The notes: generated from the letters alone by a model not told the origin. A stretch of 64,000 nt of DNA from Sphingomonas sp. So64.6b (GCF_014171475.1 NZ_CP048817.1:3100001-3164000), one strand, 5' to 3'. Counted from the first letter of the stretch, positions 33,004-42,841 are shown. A program made the numbers and translations.

Positions 33004-34260
33004 ATGGCTCCCATATCCCGAACCAGCATCCAGCTCCGGTGGATCGTCGCGACCGCGATCGCATCGGCCTCGATCATCGCGATGTCCGGCATCGCCCGGG
33101 CGTCCGATCATCTCGACACGCCATCGGTGATCGCCGACCCTCGCGCCGATATCGGCGATCTCTACGCCTGGACCTCGACCGATGGCCACCGTCTCAACCT
33201 GGTGATGACAGTGGTCGGGCACAGTTTCTCCGACAAGCTCGCTTATGAATTCCATATCGATAGCGGCAAAGACTTCGGCCAGACCAACGCGACCGCCATG
33301 ATCAGTTGCCGCTTCAGCGCGATGACGGCGGCCGATTGCCGGGTCGGAACCGAGGACCGGGCGATCGGCGATGCGAGCGGGCCGCAGGGCATCGCAGGCC
33401 GCAATCACCGCTTCCGCGTCTTTGCCGGACTGCGCGATGACCCGTTCTTCAATAATGTGCGCGGATCGCGCGCGGCATTCGATGTCGCCAGCGCCGCGCT
33501 GCACGCCGGAACCCGTTACGACAGCGCGGGATGCGCGCAATTCGACGCCGCCACCTCACGCAACATCCTCGATCAGTGGCGGCACACCGATGGCGGCCCG
33601 GCCAAGAACTTCCTCGCCGGATGGACCCCGGCATCGATCGTCATCTCGGTCGATCTCGATCTCGTTGCGAAGGGCGGTAAGCTGCTCGCGGTGTGGAGCG
33701 ACACCGTGTCGCCCGAACGGCGCATCGATCGCGCCGGCCGCCCGCTGACCGGCAATGCACTGCTCTCGCCGCTCGACTCCGACCGGGGCGACATACTCAA
33801 AGAGGCCTATAATGCGGCAACGCCAGCCAGTTCGGCGGTGTTCGTTGCCGAAATCCAGAAATCGCTCGGCCTTTATGACGGGTATGACGGCATCTGCGGC
33901 AACCAGCTGCTGATCGATCGCAAGGCACCGCCGCCGCAGCGCTACCGCGCGCTCGCCGCTTTGCTTGCCGACGATCGGCTTTGGGTGAACAGCGCAGCGA
34001 CGACCTGCACCCAATTATTCGCGATCGAACGCGCCAGCCTGGCCGGCGAAACCGCCCTGGCCGGCGATTGTGGCGGCCGCACGCCCAATTACAGCGCGGT
34101 CAACGCCTATCGCTCATTGCTCGCGAACGGCACGCCGACCGGCATCAACGACGGTGTGGATCGGGACGAGCGCGCGCATTCCGTCACGACATTCCCGTTC
34201 CTCGCGGCACCCGAGACGGCACCTCATGTTGCTCCCGGCGCGGAGCCTTACAAGGAATGA
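33004..34260 (+). CDS. DUF4331 family exported protein
   Basis: The protein has 418 residues. A signal peptide ends SGIARA, followed directly by the DUF4331 hallmark SDHLDTPSVIADPRADIGDL. Later segments DPFFNN and TPSSIVISVD-like strands also fit that family. DUF4331 proteins are exported and often occur beside HupE/UreJ-type and DUF4198 genes, as here, suggesting a shared envelope task, perhaps in metal uptake. The stop overlaps the HupE-like start (ATGA). The biochemical role is unknown. Confidence 0.85.
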   Translation: MAPISRTSIQLRWIVATAIASASIIAMSGIARASDHLDTPSVIADPRADIGDLYAWTSTDGHRLNLVMTVVGHSFSDKLAYEFHIDSGKDFGQTNATAMISCRFSAMTAADCRVGTEDRAIGDASGPQGIAGRNHRFRVFAGLRDDPFFNNVRGSRAAFDVASAALHAGTRYDSAGCAQFDAATSRNILDQWRHTDGGPAKNFLAGWTPASIVISVDLDLVAKGGKLLAVWSDTVSPERRIDRAGRPLTGNALLSPLDSDRGDILKEAYNAATPASSAVFVAEIQKSLGLYDGYDGICGNQLLIDRKAPPPQRYRALAALLADDRLWVNSAATTCTQLFAIERASLAGETALAGDCGGRTPNYSAVNAYRSLLANGTPTGINDGVDRDERAHSVTTFPFLAAPETAPHVAPGAEPYKE

Positions 34261-34871
34261 CCCGGGTTTCGACACGGTCGCGGGCGATCGTCGCGCTGAT
34301 CGCCATTGTCGGCGGCTCGCTGCTCGCCGGCCCGGCGGCAGCGCATGACGGGACCGGCCTTGCCGGCGGATTCCTGTCCGGTTTCGGCCATCCGCTCAGC
34401 GGGTTCGATCATCTGCTGGCAATGGTCGCGGTCGGGCTATGGGGCGCCCATCTCGGCCGGCCGCTGATTTACGCATTACCGGTCGCTTTCCCCGGCGTCA
34501 TGGTTGCCGGCGCGGTGATCGGCATGATCGGTCTGCCGATACCGCCGGTCGAGATCGGCATCGCCGCCTCCGTGTTGGTACTGGGTGGCTGTATCGCGCT
34601 GGCGCTGCGCGCGCCGGTCTGGCTCGCCGTGCCGATCGTTGCCTTGTTCGCGCTGTTCCACGGCTATGCGCATGGCCGCGAATTGCCTTCGGCCGCCGAT
34701 CCGGTCGGTTATAGTCTCGGCTTCGTGCTCGCCACCGGACTGCTTCACGTCGCCGGCATCGGTATCGGCACGCTCAATCGCTGGCCAATCGGCATCAAGA
34801 TCACGCGCGGCATGGGCGGCCTCATCGCCGCGACCGGCGTCTGGTTCCTGTATCGGGCGCTTGGCGCATGA
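34257..34871 (+). CDS. HupE/UreJ-family membrane protein
   Basis: The protein has 204 residues. A signal-like N-terminus ends in AAAHDG, then SGFGHPLSGFDHLLAMVAVG, the HupE/UreJ signature with conserved histidines. Five or six membrane segments follow, with HGYAHGRELP in a later helix. Family members are thought to import nickel or cobalt. It overlaps both neighbours (ATGA on each side), so translation is coupled. The metal is inferred from the family. Confidence 0.88.
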   Translation: MTRVSTRSRAIVALIAIVGGSLLAGPAAAHDGTGLAGGFLSGFGHPLSGFDHLLAMVAVGLWGAHLGRPLIYALPVAFPGVMVAGAVIGMIGLPIPPVEIGIAASVLVLGGCIALALRAPVWLAVPIVALFALFHGYAHGRELPSAADPVGYSLGFVLATGLLHVAGIGIGTLNRWPIGIKITRGMGGLIAATGVWFLYRALGA

Positions 34872-35344
34872 GGAGCGCAGCGGCGGCATTGCTGTTCGCT
34901 ACGCTCGGCCTGACGCTGGCATTCGCGCCACGGTGGATCCGCGTGCCGGGCCTGGCCGCCGCCGTGATCGGGGCAGCCATAGTCTCAGTCTCGGGTTTTC
35001 CCGTGGCCATGCAAGGCACCGCCTTTCTCGGTTGCTGGGCAAGCCTCATCGTCACGGCAGCTTGTGTCCACCTGCGCGGAGGCCCCGGACCATGTGCCGT
35101 GCTGGCGCTATCGGGCAATGCGGGCCTGTGGGCCGGGGCGGTCATCGCCACGACCGGACCGCCGTCCGATCTGCTGCGCGCGCTGCCCGGTGCGCTGATC
35201 ATCCTGCCTGCCGCAATCATTCACCGCCACGCGCCGATCGCGCTCAAGATCGCCTCAAGCTGGCTGATCGCGGTCGCGATGCTCGCCGCGTCGCTCAACT
35301 TCCTGCCCGTCACACCGGGCTATCAGCCCGATCATCTCGAATAG
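34868..35344 (+). CDS. Polytopic membrane protein of unknown function
   Basis: The 158-residue protein has about five hydrophobic segments separated by short basic loops (APRWIRV, HLRGGPG, IHRHAPIALK). I do not recognise it. Its start overlaps the HupE-like stop (ATGA), and the DUF4198 gene follows 11 bases later, so it belongs to the same four-gene operon and may form part of the same transporter. Confidence 0.7.
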   Translation: MRSAAAALLFATLGLTLAFAPRWIRVPGLAAAVIGAAIVSVSGFPVAMQGTAFLGCWASLIVTAACVHLRGGPGPCAVLALSGNAGLWAGAVIATTGPPSDLLRALPGALIILPAAIIHRHAPIALKIASSWLIAVAMLAASLNFLPVTPGYQPDHLE

Positions 35345-35355
35345 GAAACAAGCCG

Positions 35356-36192
35356 GTGCCCGTCGCCACTCCCTCACGGAAAATGCTCGGCCTCGCAGCC
35401 GCGCTGACCTGTACCACCTCGGTCGCTGCGCATGATTTCTGGGTTCAGCCCAATGCCTTCTGGCTACGTCCCGGCGCGGCGATGCCGGTCACGCTGCAGG
35501 TCGGTCATGGTCCCTTGCGGCAACGCTCGCCGATACCGCTGCGCCGAATCACGCGCTTCGCCGCGATCACCCCGGCGGGCAGCGCCATCGACCTGCGCGC
35601 GAGCCTGCATCCCGGCGGCGCGGATGATAGCACGATCGGTTTCCGGAACCCCGGCACCTATATGCTGGTGCTCGAAACCGACACGACCGCACAAAGCCAT
35701 CTGCCCGCGATCCGCTACAACGACTATCTGAAGGTCGAAGGCCTGACCCCCGCACTCACCCTCCGCGCACGTACCGGCCGGACCGGCACCGATGGATCGG
35801 AGAATTACGGCCGGATCGCCAAGGCGATCGTGCAGGTCGGACCGCCCGGCGGTTCGCAGGCGCAGGTCACCAAACCACTCGGCCTGGCACTCGAGATCGT
35901 GCCCGAGATCAGCCCCTATGCGATGCCGCGCTCAGCGCTTCTGCCGGTCCGCGTGATCTATCACGGCCGTCCGCTGGCGGGCGCGCTGATCAAGCTCACC
36001 GATCTCGACCATGACGAAGCGCCGTTCGAAACGCACCGCACCGACGCCGCCGGACGCGCTCGCTTTGCAATGCCGCGACGCGGATCCTGGCTGATCAATG
36101 TGATTTGGACCAGGCCGCTCCCCGCCGCGCGCGAGACGGATTTCGAAACCGTCTTTTCTAGCCTGAGCTTCGGATTCCCGGCGCGCCGCTAG
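35356..36192 (+). CDS. DUF4198 family exported protein (metal-uptake associated)
   Basis: The 278-residue protein has a signal peptide ending SVAAHDFWVQPNAFWLRPG; HDFW immediately after cleavage is the DUF4198 hallmark. The remainder looks like Ig-like beta domains (GRPLAGALIKLTDLD, then RTDAAGRARFAMPRRGSW). The family is linked to cobalt/nickel uptake systems, in keeping with the HupE gene upstream. The start is GTG 35356 with AGGAA before it. It faces the convergent TPR gene. Confidence 0.8.
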   Translation: MPVATPSRKMLGLAAALTCTTSVAAHDFWVQPNAFWLRPGAAMPVTLQVGHGPLRQRSPIPLRRITRFAAITPAGSAIDLRASLHPGGADDSTIGFRNPGTYMLVLETDTTAQSHLPAIRYNDYLKVEGLTPALTLRARTGRTGTDGSENYGRIAKAIVQVGPPGGSQAQVTKPLGLALEIVPEISPYAMPRSALLPVRVIYHGRPLAGALIKLTDLDHDEAPFETHRTDAAGRARFAMPRRGSWLINVIWTRPLPAARETDFETVFSSLSFGFPARR

Positions 36193-36235
36193 CCATGTCG
36201 CCAGCCGCGCCAGTTCGGGCTGTTCGCACTACGCT

Positions 36236-37936
36236 TTACCGGGCCGCGCCGAACCCGCCCAGCATCGCCCGATCACCGCGCCATCCCGCCAGCGCCGCTC
36301 TTCGGTCGAGCCCCGCGCTCCTGGCCGAACCAATCGCCGCCTCCGCCTCGGCGCGCACCGACAGCGTGACCGGATCCCTGGGCCGGCCGGCCAGCGCGGC
36401 GTCGGCCATGCGGATCGCCTCGGCCGGCTTGCCCATCGCAAGCAAAGCAGCGGCCATGTCGCGGCGCACCGGATACCACCAAGCCGGTGGGTCGGCGAAC
36501 CCGGCCATGATCTTCGACTCCTGCAATTTGCTCGCCACGCCGAATGCCTTCAGCGCCGCCTTTGGCTGGTGATCGAGCATCGCCGCGCGCCCGACCAGCA
36601 CGGCCCTGGCGATGGCCGCCATGCGCGATGCCGCCATGGCTGGGCTATTATTCCCGGGCGCGGCGATCGGCTTGATCGCTGCGGCCTCCGCCAGGACCCT
36701 CTTCACATCGCCGAGCCGCGCATAAGCCTCACCGCGCGCATAATGCCAATAAGCCTTCATATAGGGCAGCTTCGGTTCGGGCAGCGCGAGCACGATTTTC
36801 GGATCGGCGAAGCGCGCCTGCGCGAAATAACCGGTGCCGGCGACGATCTGCGCATAGGCCGACCCATCGGCACGGCCAGCCGCGATGCGGACCAGCGGAT
36901 CGCTCAGCGCCAGCGCGGTCTTCGCATCGCCGGAGATCAGCGCGCTGCCGACACCGAACTGCACATTGTGCGGATGATAGGGCAATTGCCACACGCCATC
37001 GGGCATCGTCATGCCAAGTCGTTTGGCATTGGCCATGCCGATCTCCACCGCGCGCATATTCGTGTCGGCCGCATCCTGATAGCGCCCGATCCAATAATAA
37101 GTATGCGACGGCATATGGACGAGATGGCTCGCCGCCGGCGCCAGCGCGGCGAGCCGGTCGGCATAGGGTTCGGCGCGCTTGGGGAAACCGCTGATCTCGG
37201 TCGCATGAATATAGAAATGGATCGCCGGGGTGTAATCCGGATGCCGTTTCAGCACGCGTTCGAGCAACACGACCGATCGCGGCATATAGCGCATCCTGTC
37301 GCTGTGCGCGGTCAGGATCATCCATGCATCGGCGGTGAGCGTCGCGATCGCATCGTCATCGGGATAACGCTCGGCCAGCACGTCCATCGCGCGCGCGAAC
37401 GCCAGGTCGCCCGGCCCCTTCCCGCCGCCCCTGACATAACGCAGCCGAAGCGCGGCGAGCAGCTCGCGCTCCTTTGCCGGCCCGCTTGCCGCCAGCCGCT
37501 CCGCGGTCAGCACCTTCGCCTCGAGCTTGACCATCGCCGCCGCATCGATCGGATAGTTGATCGTCGGCCCGGATGCCCATGCTTCACCCCATCGGCACAT
37601 CGCGCAATTCGGATCGAGCCGCACCGCTTCGGCGAACGCCGCGATCGACGCCTTGTGCGCAAAGGCCTGGCCAAGCTGCATGCCGTTGTCGAAGAACGCC
37701 TGCGCTTCGGGGACCATGGTGCGCACCACGAACCCGCCACCGCCGTAGCCGGGCAACAAGGTCGGGATCTTCGGCACGGCGCCATCGCCGCCGCACATTG
37801 CCGATCCAGTCACCGGGGCGGCCGGGGCCGATCCAGCCGCCGGTGCGGGCGGGTTCGCCGGCGCAGACGGCACGTCCTGCGCGACGGCGCCGGGAAAGAA
37901 TAACAGCGCCATACCCGCGATGATTGGCCGCAACAT
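36236..37936 (-). CDS. Exported TPR-repeat protein
   Basis: The protein of 566 residues has a signal peptide (MLRPIIAGMALLFFPGAVAQ), a Pro/Ala linker and a domain of helical repeats. One early helix pair reads FDNGMQLGQAFAHKASIAAF, with a WGEA segment just after CAMCRW. Later TPR-like units include HFYIHATE and HMPSHTYYWIGRYQDA. It resembles a family of predicted periplasmic TPR proteins seen in alphaproteobacteria. The protein probably mediates contacts; the function is unknown. ATG 37936 was chosen as the start of the signal peptide. Confidence 0.8.
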   Translation of the reverse strand: MLRPIIAGMALLFFPGAVAQDVPSAPANPPAPAAGSAPAAPVTGSAMCGGDGAVPKIPTLLPGYGGGGFVVRTMVPEAQAFFDNGMQLGQAFAHKASIAAFAEAVRLDPNCAMCRWGEAWASGPTINYPIDAAAMVKLEAKVLTAERLAASGPAKERELLAALRLRYVRGGGKGPGDLAFARAMDVLAERYPDDDAIATLTADAWMILTAHSDRMRYMPRSVVLLERVLKRHPDYTPAIHFYIHATEISGFPKRAEPYADRLAALAPAASHLVHMPSHTYYWIGRYQDAADTNMRAVEIGMANAKRLGMTMPDGVWQLPYHPHNVQFGVGSALISGDAKTALALSDPLVRIAAGRADGSAYAQIVAGTGYFAQARFADPKIVLALPEPKLPYMKAYWHYARGEAYARLGDVKRVLAEAAAIKPIAAPGNNSPAMAASRMAAIARAVLVGRAAMLDHQPKAALKAFGVASKLQESKIMAGFADPPAWWYPVRRDMAAALLAMGKPAEAIRMADAALAGRPRDPVTLSVRAEAEAAIGSARSAGLDRRAALAGWRGDRAMLGGFGAAR

Positions 37937-38029
37937 TCGCGCTTTCCCCGATTCCCCGTCGTCAATGCCAGGATGACGGTTTTTGCGTCCTGATGCCATC
38001 CGCGATTTCGTCGGCGGTGAGCGGGGAGA

Positions 38030-38494
38030 TCATCGCGTCGGTTCGGGCGTTTCCGTGCTGCCATCGCGACGCGTGACGAACCGCGCCTCGCCGATATTCG
38101 CCGCGTTGACCGAGGCGAAACGATAGACGAACCAGGCGACGACAAGGGTAAGCGGCACCACAAGAGCCGGAACGATCAGGTCGGACCAATGCTCAAACCC
38201 TCTGGTCAGCGCGATCGCCGCGAAGAGCCCGGTGAAAAGCACGACGGTCACGCCGCTGCGTGCCGGCGAAATGGTCAGCCCCTTTCGGTCCTGTGCAGGG
38301 CTTTGGGGCGACAGAATGAGCAAGAGCAAGCCCAACCCAAATAGCAGGTTGGCGAGTCGATCGATCTCCGGCGCAGGCGTATCGAGCGTCAACGTCAGAT
38401 ACCTACACACCGCATATGCGCCCAAGACAATGGGAAACAGACCCTTAGCCGCGCGTCTCACCGCCGCTTTGATCTCTGACCAATTCAATCTCAT
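38030..38494 (-). CDS. Hypothetical membrane protein
   Basis: The 154-residue protein has four likely membrane segments (FPIVLGAYAVCRYLTL, LANLLFGLGLLLLIL, VTVVLFTGLFAAIALT and VVPLTLVVAWFVYRF) and a polar C-terminus. No family is recognised. It stands alone between the TPR gene and the efflux operon. Coding is supported by length, membrane periodicity and lack of a better ORF. Confidence 0.65.
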   Translation of the reverse strand: MRLNWSEIKAAVRRAAKGLFPIVLGAYAVCRYLTLTLDTPAPEIDRLANLLFGLGLLLLILSPQSPAQDRKGLTISPARSGVTVVLFTGLFAAIALTRGFEHWSDLIVPALVVPLTLVVAWFVYRFASVNAANIGEARFVTRRDGSTETPEPTR

Positions 38495-38585
38495 TTCTTA
38501 TGCTGGACGCGGCCCGCCACAAAGGCAAGATGATCGATGCCAGCGACAAAGGTCCGCGCGACATGTGTTGGGTCCAGCCCTAGCC

Positions 38586-39971
38586 CTAGCGCGCTGCCCC
38601 CGCCACGTCCCGTTCCGCCCACCCCCCGCCGAACGCCTGATACAGCGCGACGTAAGCTGTCAGCCGGTCCGCGCGTGCCTGGACCAAAGCGAGTTCGGCG
38701 GTGAGTAGCCCGCGCTGCGTGTCGAGCTGGTCGAGATAGGAGGAATAACCCGCGCGGTAGCGGTTGCTGGCGTTGCGCAACGCTGCGGCGAGGGCGTTGC
38801 GCTGGCCGGCGATCGCCACCGCCTGTTCGCCCGAACGCTGCACCCCGGCGAGGCTGTCGTCGACTTCGCGGAACGCGGTCAGCGCGGCCTTGCGATACGC
38901 GAACGCCGCCTGGTCGCGCCGCGCCGCGCTGGCGCCGGCCTGAGCGCGCAACCGGCCGCCGTCGAAGATCGGCGACAGGATGCTGCCGCCGAGCGAGAAG
39001 ACGCCGACCGGGTTGGACAAGGCGGTCGACAGGATCAGCCCGGCCGATCCGGTCAGGCTGACATTGGGCAGCAGCGCAGCGCGCGAACTGTCGAGCGAGC
39101 GATCCGCCGCGACCAATGTCTGTTCCGCCTGGAACAGGTCGGGCCGGCGGCGCAGCAAATCGGCGGGCAAGCCATCGGGCACCGCCGGTGCGACCAAGGC
39201 GGTCAGCGGCACGCCACGCTGGATCGCGGCGGGCGTGGCGCCGAGCAAAAGGCTCAGCGCATTCTCCTGCCGGCTGATCGCCAGTTCGGCTTGCGGCACG
39301 AGCTGTTCGGTCGCGCGATATTCACCCTCCGCCTGATGCAGTTCGAGGTTGGAGGTATAACCCGTCTCCGCGCGCCGCCGCGCGATGCGCAATGCCTCGC
39401 CCCGCGACCCCAGCGTGTCGCGCGCCACCGCGAGCCGCGCGTCGAGCGCGCGCAAGGTTATATAACCGCTCGCCACGCTGCTCGCGATGCCGAGTCGCAC
39501 CGTGTCGCGCGCGCCTTCACTCGCGAGCAATTGCGCGCGTACCGCCGCACTGGCCTGCCGCAAGCGGCCGAACAGGTCGAGGTCGTAACTCGCCGTCACC
39601 GTCGGCTGCGCGCCGAAATTGGTGCTTGGCGTGCCGAATGCGCTGAGCGTGCGCGCATCGGATGCCGCCGCGCCGACATTGACCTGCGGCGCGAGTTGCG
39701 CACGCGACAGCCGCTCCTGCGCGCGTGCTTCCTCGACCCGCGCCGCCGCCGCCCCGAGATCGGGATTATTGGCCAGCGCGCGATCGACCAGTCCGGTCAG
39801 CACCGGATCGCCGAACGCCGCCCACCAGTCGGCACGGATCGGCTCGCCCGGGCCAAGCGCGGTACGCCAGCCCGGCGGCGCGACCACCGCGCTCGCCGCC
39901 GGCGCCTCGGGTCGCGGCCCGGCACAGCCGCCGGCCAGAACCGCCAGCATCAAGATCACACGCGCCTTCAT
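38586..39971 (-). CDS. NodT-family outer membrane efflux lipoprotein
   Basis: The 461-residue protein has a lipobox (LMLAVLAGGC), then the two outer-membrane-factor repeats. These show ALANNPDLGAAAARVEEARA and a late TAYVALYQAFGGGW, which is standard for NodT/OprM channels. It gives the efflux pump its outer membrane exit duct. Its start overlaps the stop of the adaptor gene (ATGA), and adaptor and transporter overlap similarly, making a three-gene tripartite pump. Confidence 0.9.
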   Translation of the reverse strand: MKARVILMLAVLAGGCAGPRPEAPAASAVVAPPGWRTALGPGEPIRADWWAAFGDPVLTGLVDRALANNPDLGAAAARVEEARAQERLSRAQLAPQVNVGAAASDARTLSAFGTPSTNFGAQPTVTASYDLDLFGRLRQASAAVRAQLLASEGARDTVRLGIASSVASGYITLRALDARLAVARDTLGSRGEALRIARRRAETGYTSNLELHQAEGEYRATEQLVPQAELAISRQENALSLLLGATPAAIQRGVPLTALVAPAVPDGLPADLLRRRPDLFQAEQTLVAADRSLDSSRAALLPNVSLTGSAGLILSTALSNPVGVFSLGGSILSPIFDGGRLRAQAGASAARRDQAAFAYRKAALTAFREVDDSLAGVQRSGEQAVAIAGQRNALAAALRNASNRYRAGYSSYLDQLDTQRGLLTAELALVQARADRLTAYVALYQAFGGGWAERDVAGAAR

Positions 39972-41074
39972 CGGATCTTCGGCGCGCCGGTGGTATCGAC
40001 GCGCGCCTGCACCGACATGCCGGGCCTGAGTTGCAAGGCGAGCGACTGCCCCGGATCGACCCGGATGCGCACTGCGATACGCTGCGGCACCTTGGTGAAA
40101 TTGCCCGTCGCATTGTCCGATTTGAGTACCGCGAATTCCGAACCAGCGGCGGGGGAAAGCCGCTCGACCCGGCCGGTCAGCCGCGCATTGGCGAGCCCGT
40201 CGACGGTGAAGCTGGCGGGCTGGCCGACCCGGATGCGCGCAGTCTGGGCTTCCTTGAAATTGGCGATCACCCAGGTTTCCGGCGGCACCAGGAACATGAG
40301 TTGCGATCCCGAGGTAACATATTGGCCAAGGCGCACCCCGACCTCGCTCAGCCGCCCGGCTTCGGGTGCGCGGATCACCGTATTGTCGAGGTCGATCTGC
40401 GCCAGGCGCCGCGCCGCCTCGGCGCCGCTGACGCCGGCCTGTTGCCCGCCCTTGCCGACTTCGACGGTGCGAATGTCTTGCCGCGCGATCTCACGCGCCG
40501 CGCGTGCCTGCAACACGCCGGCCTGCGCCTGGCGCAGCGCCGCCAGCGTCTGGTCGCGCTCGCGCAAGCTGACCGACCCGTCGGTAACCAGATCGTTGAC
40601 ACGGTTCATATCGGCCTGTGCACGGAGCAATTGCGCTTGCGCATTGGCGACTGCGGCATCCTGTGCCTGCAGGCTCGCCGCGCGCGACCGCGCTGCCTGT
40701 TCGCTGTTGGCGAGCGTCGCTTGCTGCCCGGCGACTTGCGCGCCGGCTTGTTCGACGCGCTGGCGATAGATGCGATCGTCGATCTTCGCCAGCGGCTGCC
40801 CCGCCTTCACCATATCGAAATCGCGCACATAGACTTGCGTTACATAACCGCTGACCTGCGGGCTGATCACCGTGGTGCGGCCGCGGACATAGGCATTATC
40901 GGTCGACTGGAAGCTGCTCGCGAACGGCGGCAGCCGCCACGCCGCGAGCACCGCGAGGACCCCGGCGACCGCGATCACCGCGATCACGATCAAAACGGTG
41001 CGCGAATCACGCGGCGGCTTCCAACCCGATCCAACCGGCGCGGCCGGTGCCTCGGCGGCGCGTTCCTCGGTCAC
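39968..41074 (-). CDS. EmrA/HlyD-type efflux adaptor, N-terminus probably frameshifted
   Basis: The 368-residue open part has one membrane segment (TVLIVIAVIAVAGVLAVLAA), the HlyD biotinyl-lipoyl strands (TDNAYVRGRTTVISPQVSGYV), a long coiled-coil hairpin and a closing barrel. It links the inner-membrane MFS pump to the NodT channel. The nominal start is GTG 41074. The transporter stop at 41177 overlaps an ATG at 41180 that begins MTDTKTPPPS in another frame, so a one-base slip within the proline-rich leader seems likely. Confidence 0.85.
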   Translation of the reverse strand: MTEERAAEAPAAPVGSGWKPPRDSRTVLIVIAVIAVAGVLAVLAAWRLPPFASSFQSTDNAYVRGRTTVISPQVSGYVTQVYVRDFDMVKAGQPLAKIDDRIYRQRVEQAGAQVAGQQATLANSEQAARSRAASLQAQDAAVANAQAQLLRAQADMNRVNDLVTDGSVSLRERDQTLAALRQAQAGVLQARAAREIARQDIRTVEVGKGGQQAGVSGAEAARRLAQIDLDNTVIRAPEAGRLSEVGVRLGQYVTSGSQLMFLVPPETWVIANFKEAQTARIRVGQPASFTVDGLANARLTGRVERLSPAAGSEFAVLKSDNATGNFTKVPQRIAVRIRVDPGQSLALQLRPGMSVQARVDTTGAPKIR

Positions 41075-41176
41075 CGGCCCAGTGGCGACCGGAGTGGCGG
41101 CGACCGGAGTGGCTGGCGGAGTGGCTGGGGTGTGGCTGGTGGAGTCGGGGGCTCGGGGGCGGAGTCTTGGTGTCGG

Positions 41177-42841
41177 TCATGTCGCGGCCTCGGTCATCGC
41201 CCGCCGTCGTGCGCGCCAGTTGCGGCGTGCAAGCAGGAAGGCGAGGTACAATGTGGTGAGCGCGGCAAGCACCGCGATCAACCGGAATGTGTCGTTATAG
41301 GCAAGCACATTGGCCTCGCGCGTCGCGGTTTGCGACAGCAGTGCGCCGCCCTCCGCCGCACGCAATGCGGGGTCGCCGACGACCCGCGCCACCCCCGCGC
41401 CGCCTGCCGCGATCCGTGCGGTGACTTGCGGATCGGTCGGGCTGATCGACTGGACGATCGCCGCGCTATGCATCTTTTCCGCGATCGTTTGATACGTGCC
41501 GAGCAACGCCGCACCGCCCAGCCCGCCGATCGAATTGACGATGCCGAACAGCGCGATGAAGCTGATGATGTGTCCCGCACCCTGCTGCAACGCGCGGGTC
41601 ATGCCGAACAGCAAGGCCGGGCCGAGGAAGAAGGTTGCGGCAAACGCGATCACCGCCTGAGTCAGATAGAGTTGCGGCGCGCGCGTCAGGCTGGTCGAGA
41701 AGGAATCCGCGAATGCCGCGACCGCGACCAGCCCGATCGCAAGCATGATCGGATGCGTCAGCCGCTCGACATTGAGCGTCACCGCGCTCGCCACCACCCC
41801 CGCAACCGAGGCAAGGAAGATGATCGCGAACAGCGGCCCGAGCTGATCGTTATTCTGCCCCAGCGTATTGAGCAGCCCGACCGCCACGAAGGTCTGTTCG
41901 GACAGCACGATGCGCGCCATGATCGTGACGACCGCGAAGCGCAGAATATCGGCACTACCCAGCCAGCGCGTGTTGAGCAGCGGATTGGCCCGGCTATGCT
42001 CGATCGCCAGCGCGGCGGCGAACATTGGAATCGCACCGATCAGCGCCCAGCCGACCCACGGCGCCTCGGTCCACCACACGATCCGCCCGAGCCCGAGCAC
42101 CGCCGCGAACAGCGCGACGCTGCCGCCGAACAGGATGAAAGTGACGAAATCGAGCGGTTCGAAGGCTTTTTTTCGTTCGGTCGGCGGGAGTCTCAGCAGC
42201 GCCACCGCCGCAAACGAAGTCAGCGCCAGGCCGAGTTCGAACAGGTACAGCGCACGCCACTGCGACATCGCCAGCAAATCGGGCGAGAACAGCCGCGCCA
42301 GCGGCACCGCGCATTGCGGAATGCCGATGCCCAGCACCACCGCCTTCAGCCGCCACTTCGCCGGCAATGCCTGCATGATGTAATAGAGCGACAGGGTGGA
42401 CAGCGCCGCCGCCGCCATGCCGCTCGCGGCGCGCACTGCAATCGCCGACCAGAAATCATGCACGAACAAATGCGCGAAGGTCAGCAGGACATAAAGGCCG
42501 AGAAAGATCATCGTGAACGGCCGGAGGCCATATTGCTGACGGAACTTGATCAGCAGCAAATTGATCGACGTGTTGGTCATTACATAGACCGTCGGCAACC
42601 AGGCGATCTCCGCCGGATCGAGCCCGAGCGAGCCCTGCAAGGTCGTGGTGTTAACCGAAATCAGCGCATTGCCGAGACCGCCAGTCAGCCCGACCAGCAC
42701 CGCGATCGCGCCATAAGCGATACGCCGCCCGGTCGGATGCTCCGGCGACGCCGGCGACCCCGGCATCATCGCGCGTTCGTGGGGCGCGAAACTCCATTGC
42801 TCCTCAGTGAAGAAATTGCGGAGACGGCGCGCGAACATCAT
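41177..42841 (-). CDS. DHA2-family MFS multidrug transporter (EmrB-like)
   Basis: This 554-residue protein with about fourteen hydrophobic segments is the right size for drug:H+ antiporter family 2. An early segment reads ALISVNTTTLQGSLGLDPAE, followed by AWLPTVYVMTNTSINLLLIK. A long extracytoplasmic loop (QSISPTDPQVTARIAAGG) lies before the last segment. It pumps hydrophobic compounds through the adaptor and NodT channel encoded directly downstream. A palindrome upstream (42928-42944) suggests repression by an unlinked or nearby regulator. Confidence 0.88.
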   Translation of the reverse strand: MMFARRLRNFFTEEQWSFAPHERAMMPGSPASPEHPTGRRIAYGAIAVLVGLTGGLGNALISVNTTTLQGSLGLDPAEIAWLPTVYVMTNTSINLLLIKFRQQYGLRPFTMIFLGLYVLLTFAHLFVHDFWSAIAVRAASGMAAAALSTLSLYYIMQALPAKWRLKAVVLGIGIPQCAVPLARLFSPDLLAMSQWRALYLFELGLALTSFAAVALLRLPPTERKKAFEPLDFVTFILFGGSVALFAAVLGLGRIVWWTEAPWVGWALIGAIPMFAAALAIEHSRANPLLNTRWLGSADILRFAVVTIMARIVLSEQTFVAVGLLNTLGQNNDQLGPLFAIIFLASVAGVVASAVTLNVERLTHPIMLAIGLVAVAAFADSFSTSLTRAPQLYLTQAVIAFAATFFLGPALLFGMTRALQQGAGHIISFIALFGIVNSIGGLGGAALLGTYQTIAEKMHSAAIVQSISPTDPQVTARIAAGGAGVARVVGDPALRAAEGGALLSQTATREANVLAYNDTFRLIAVLAALTTLYLAFLLARRNWRARRRAMTEAAT

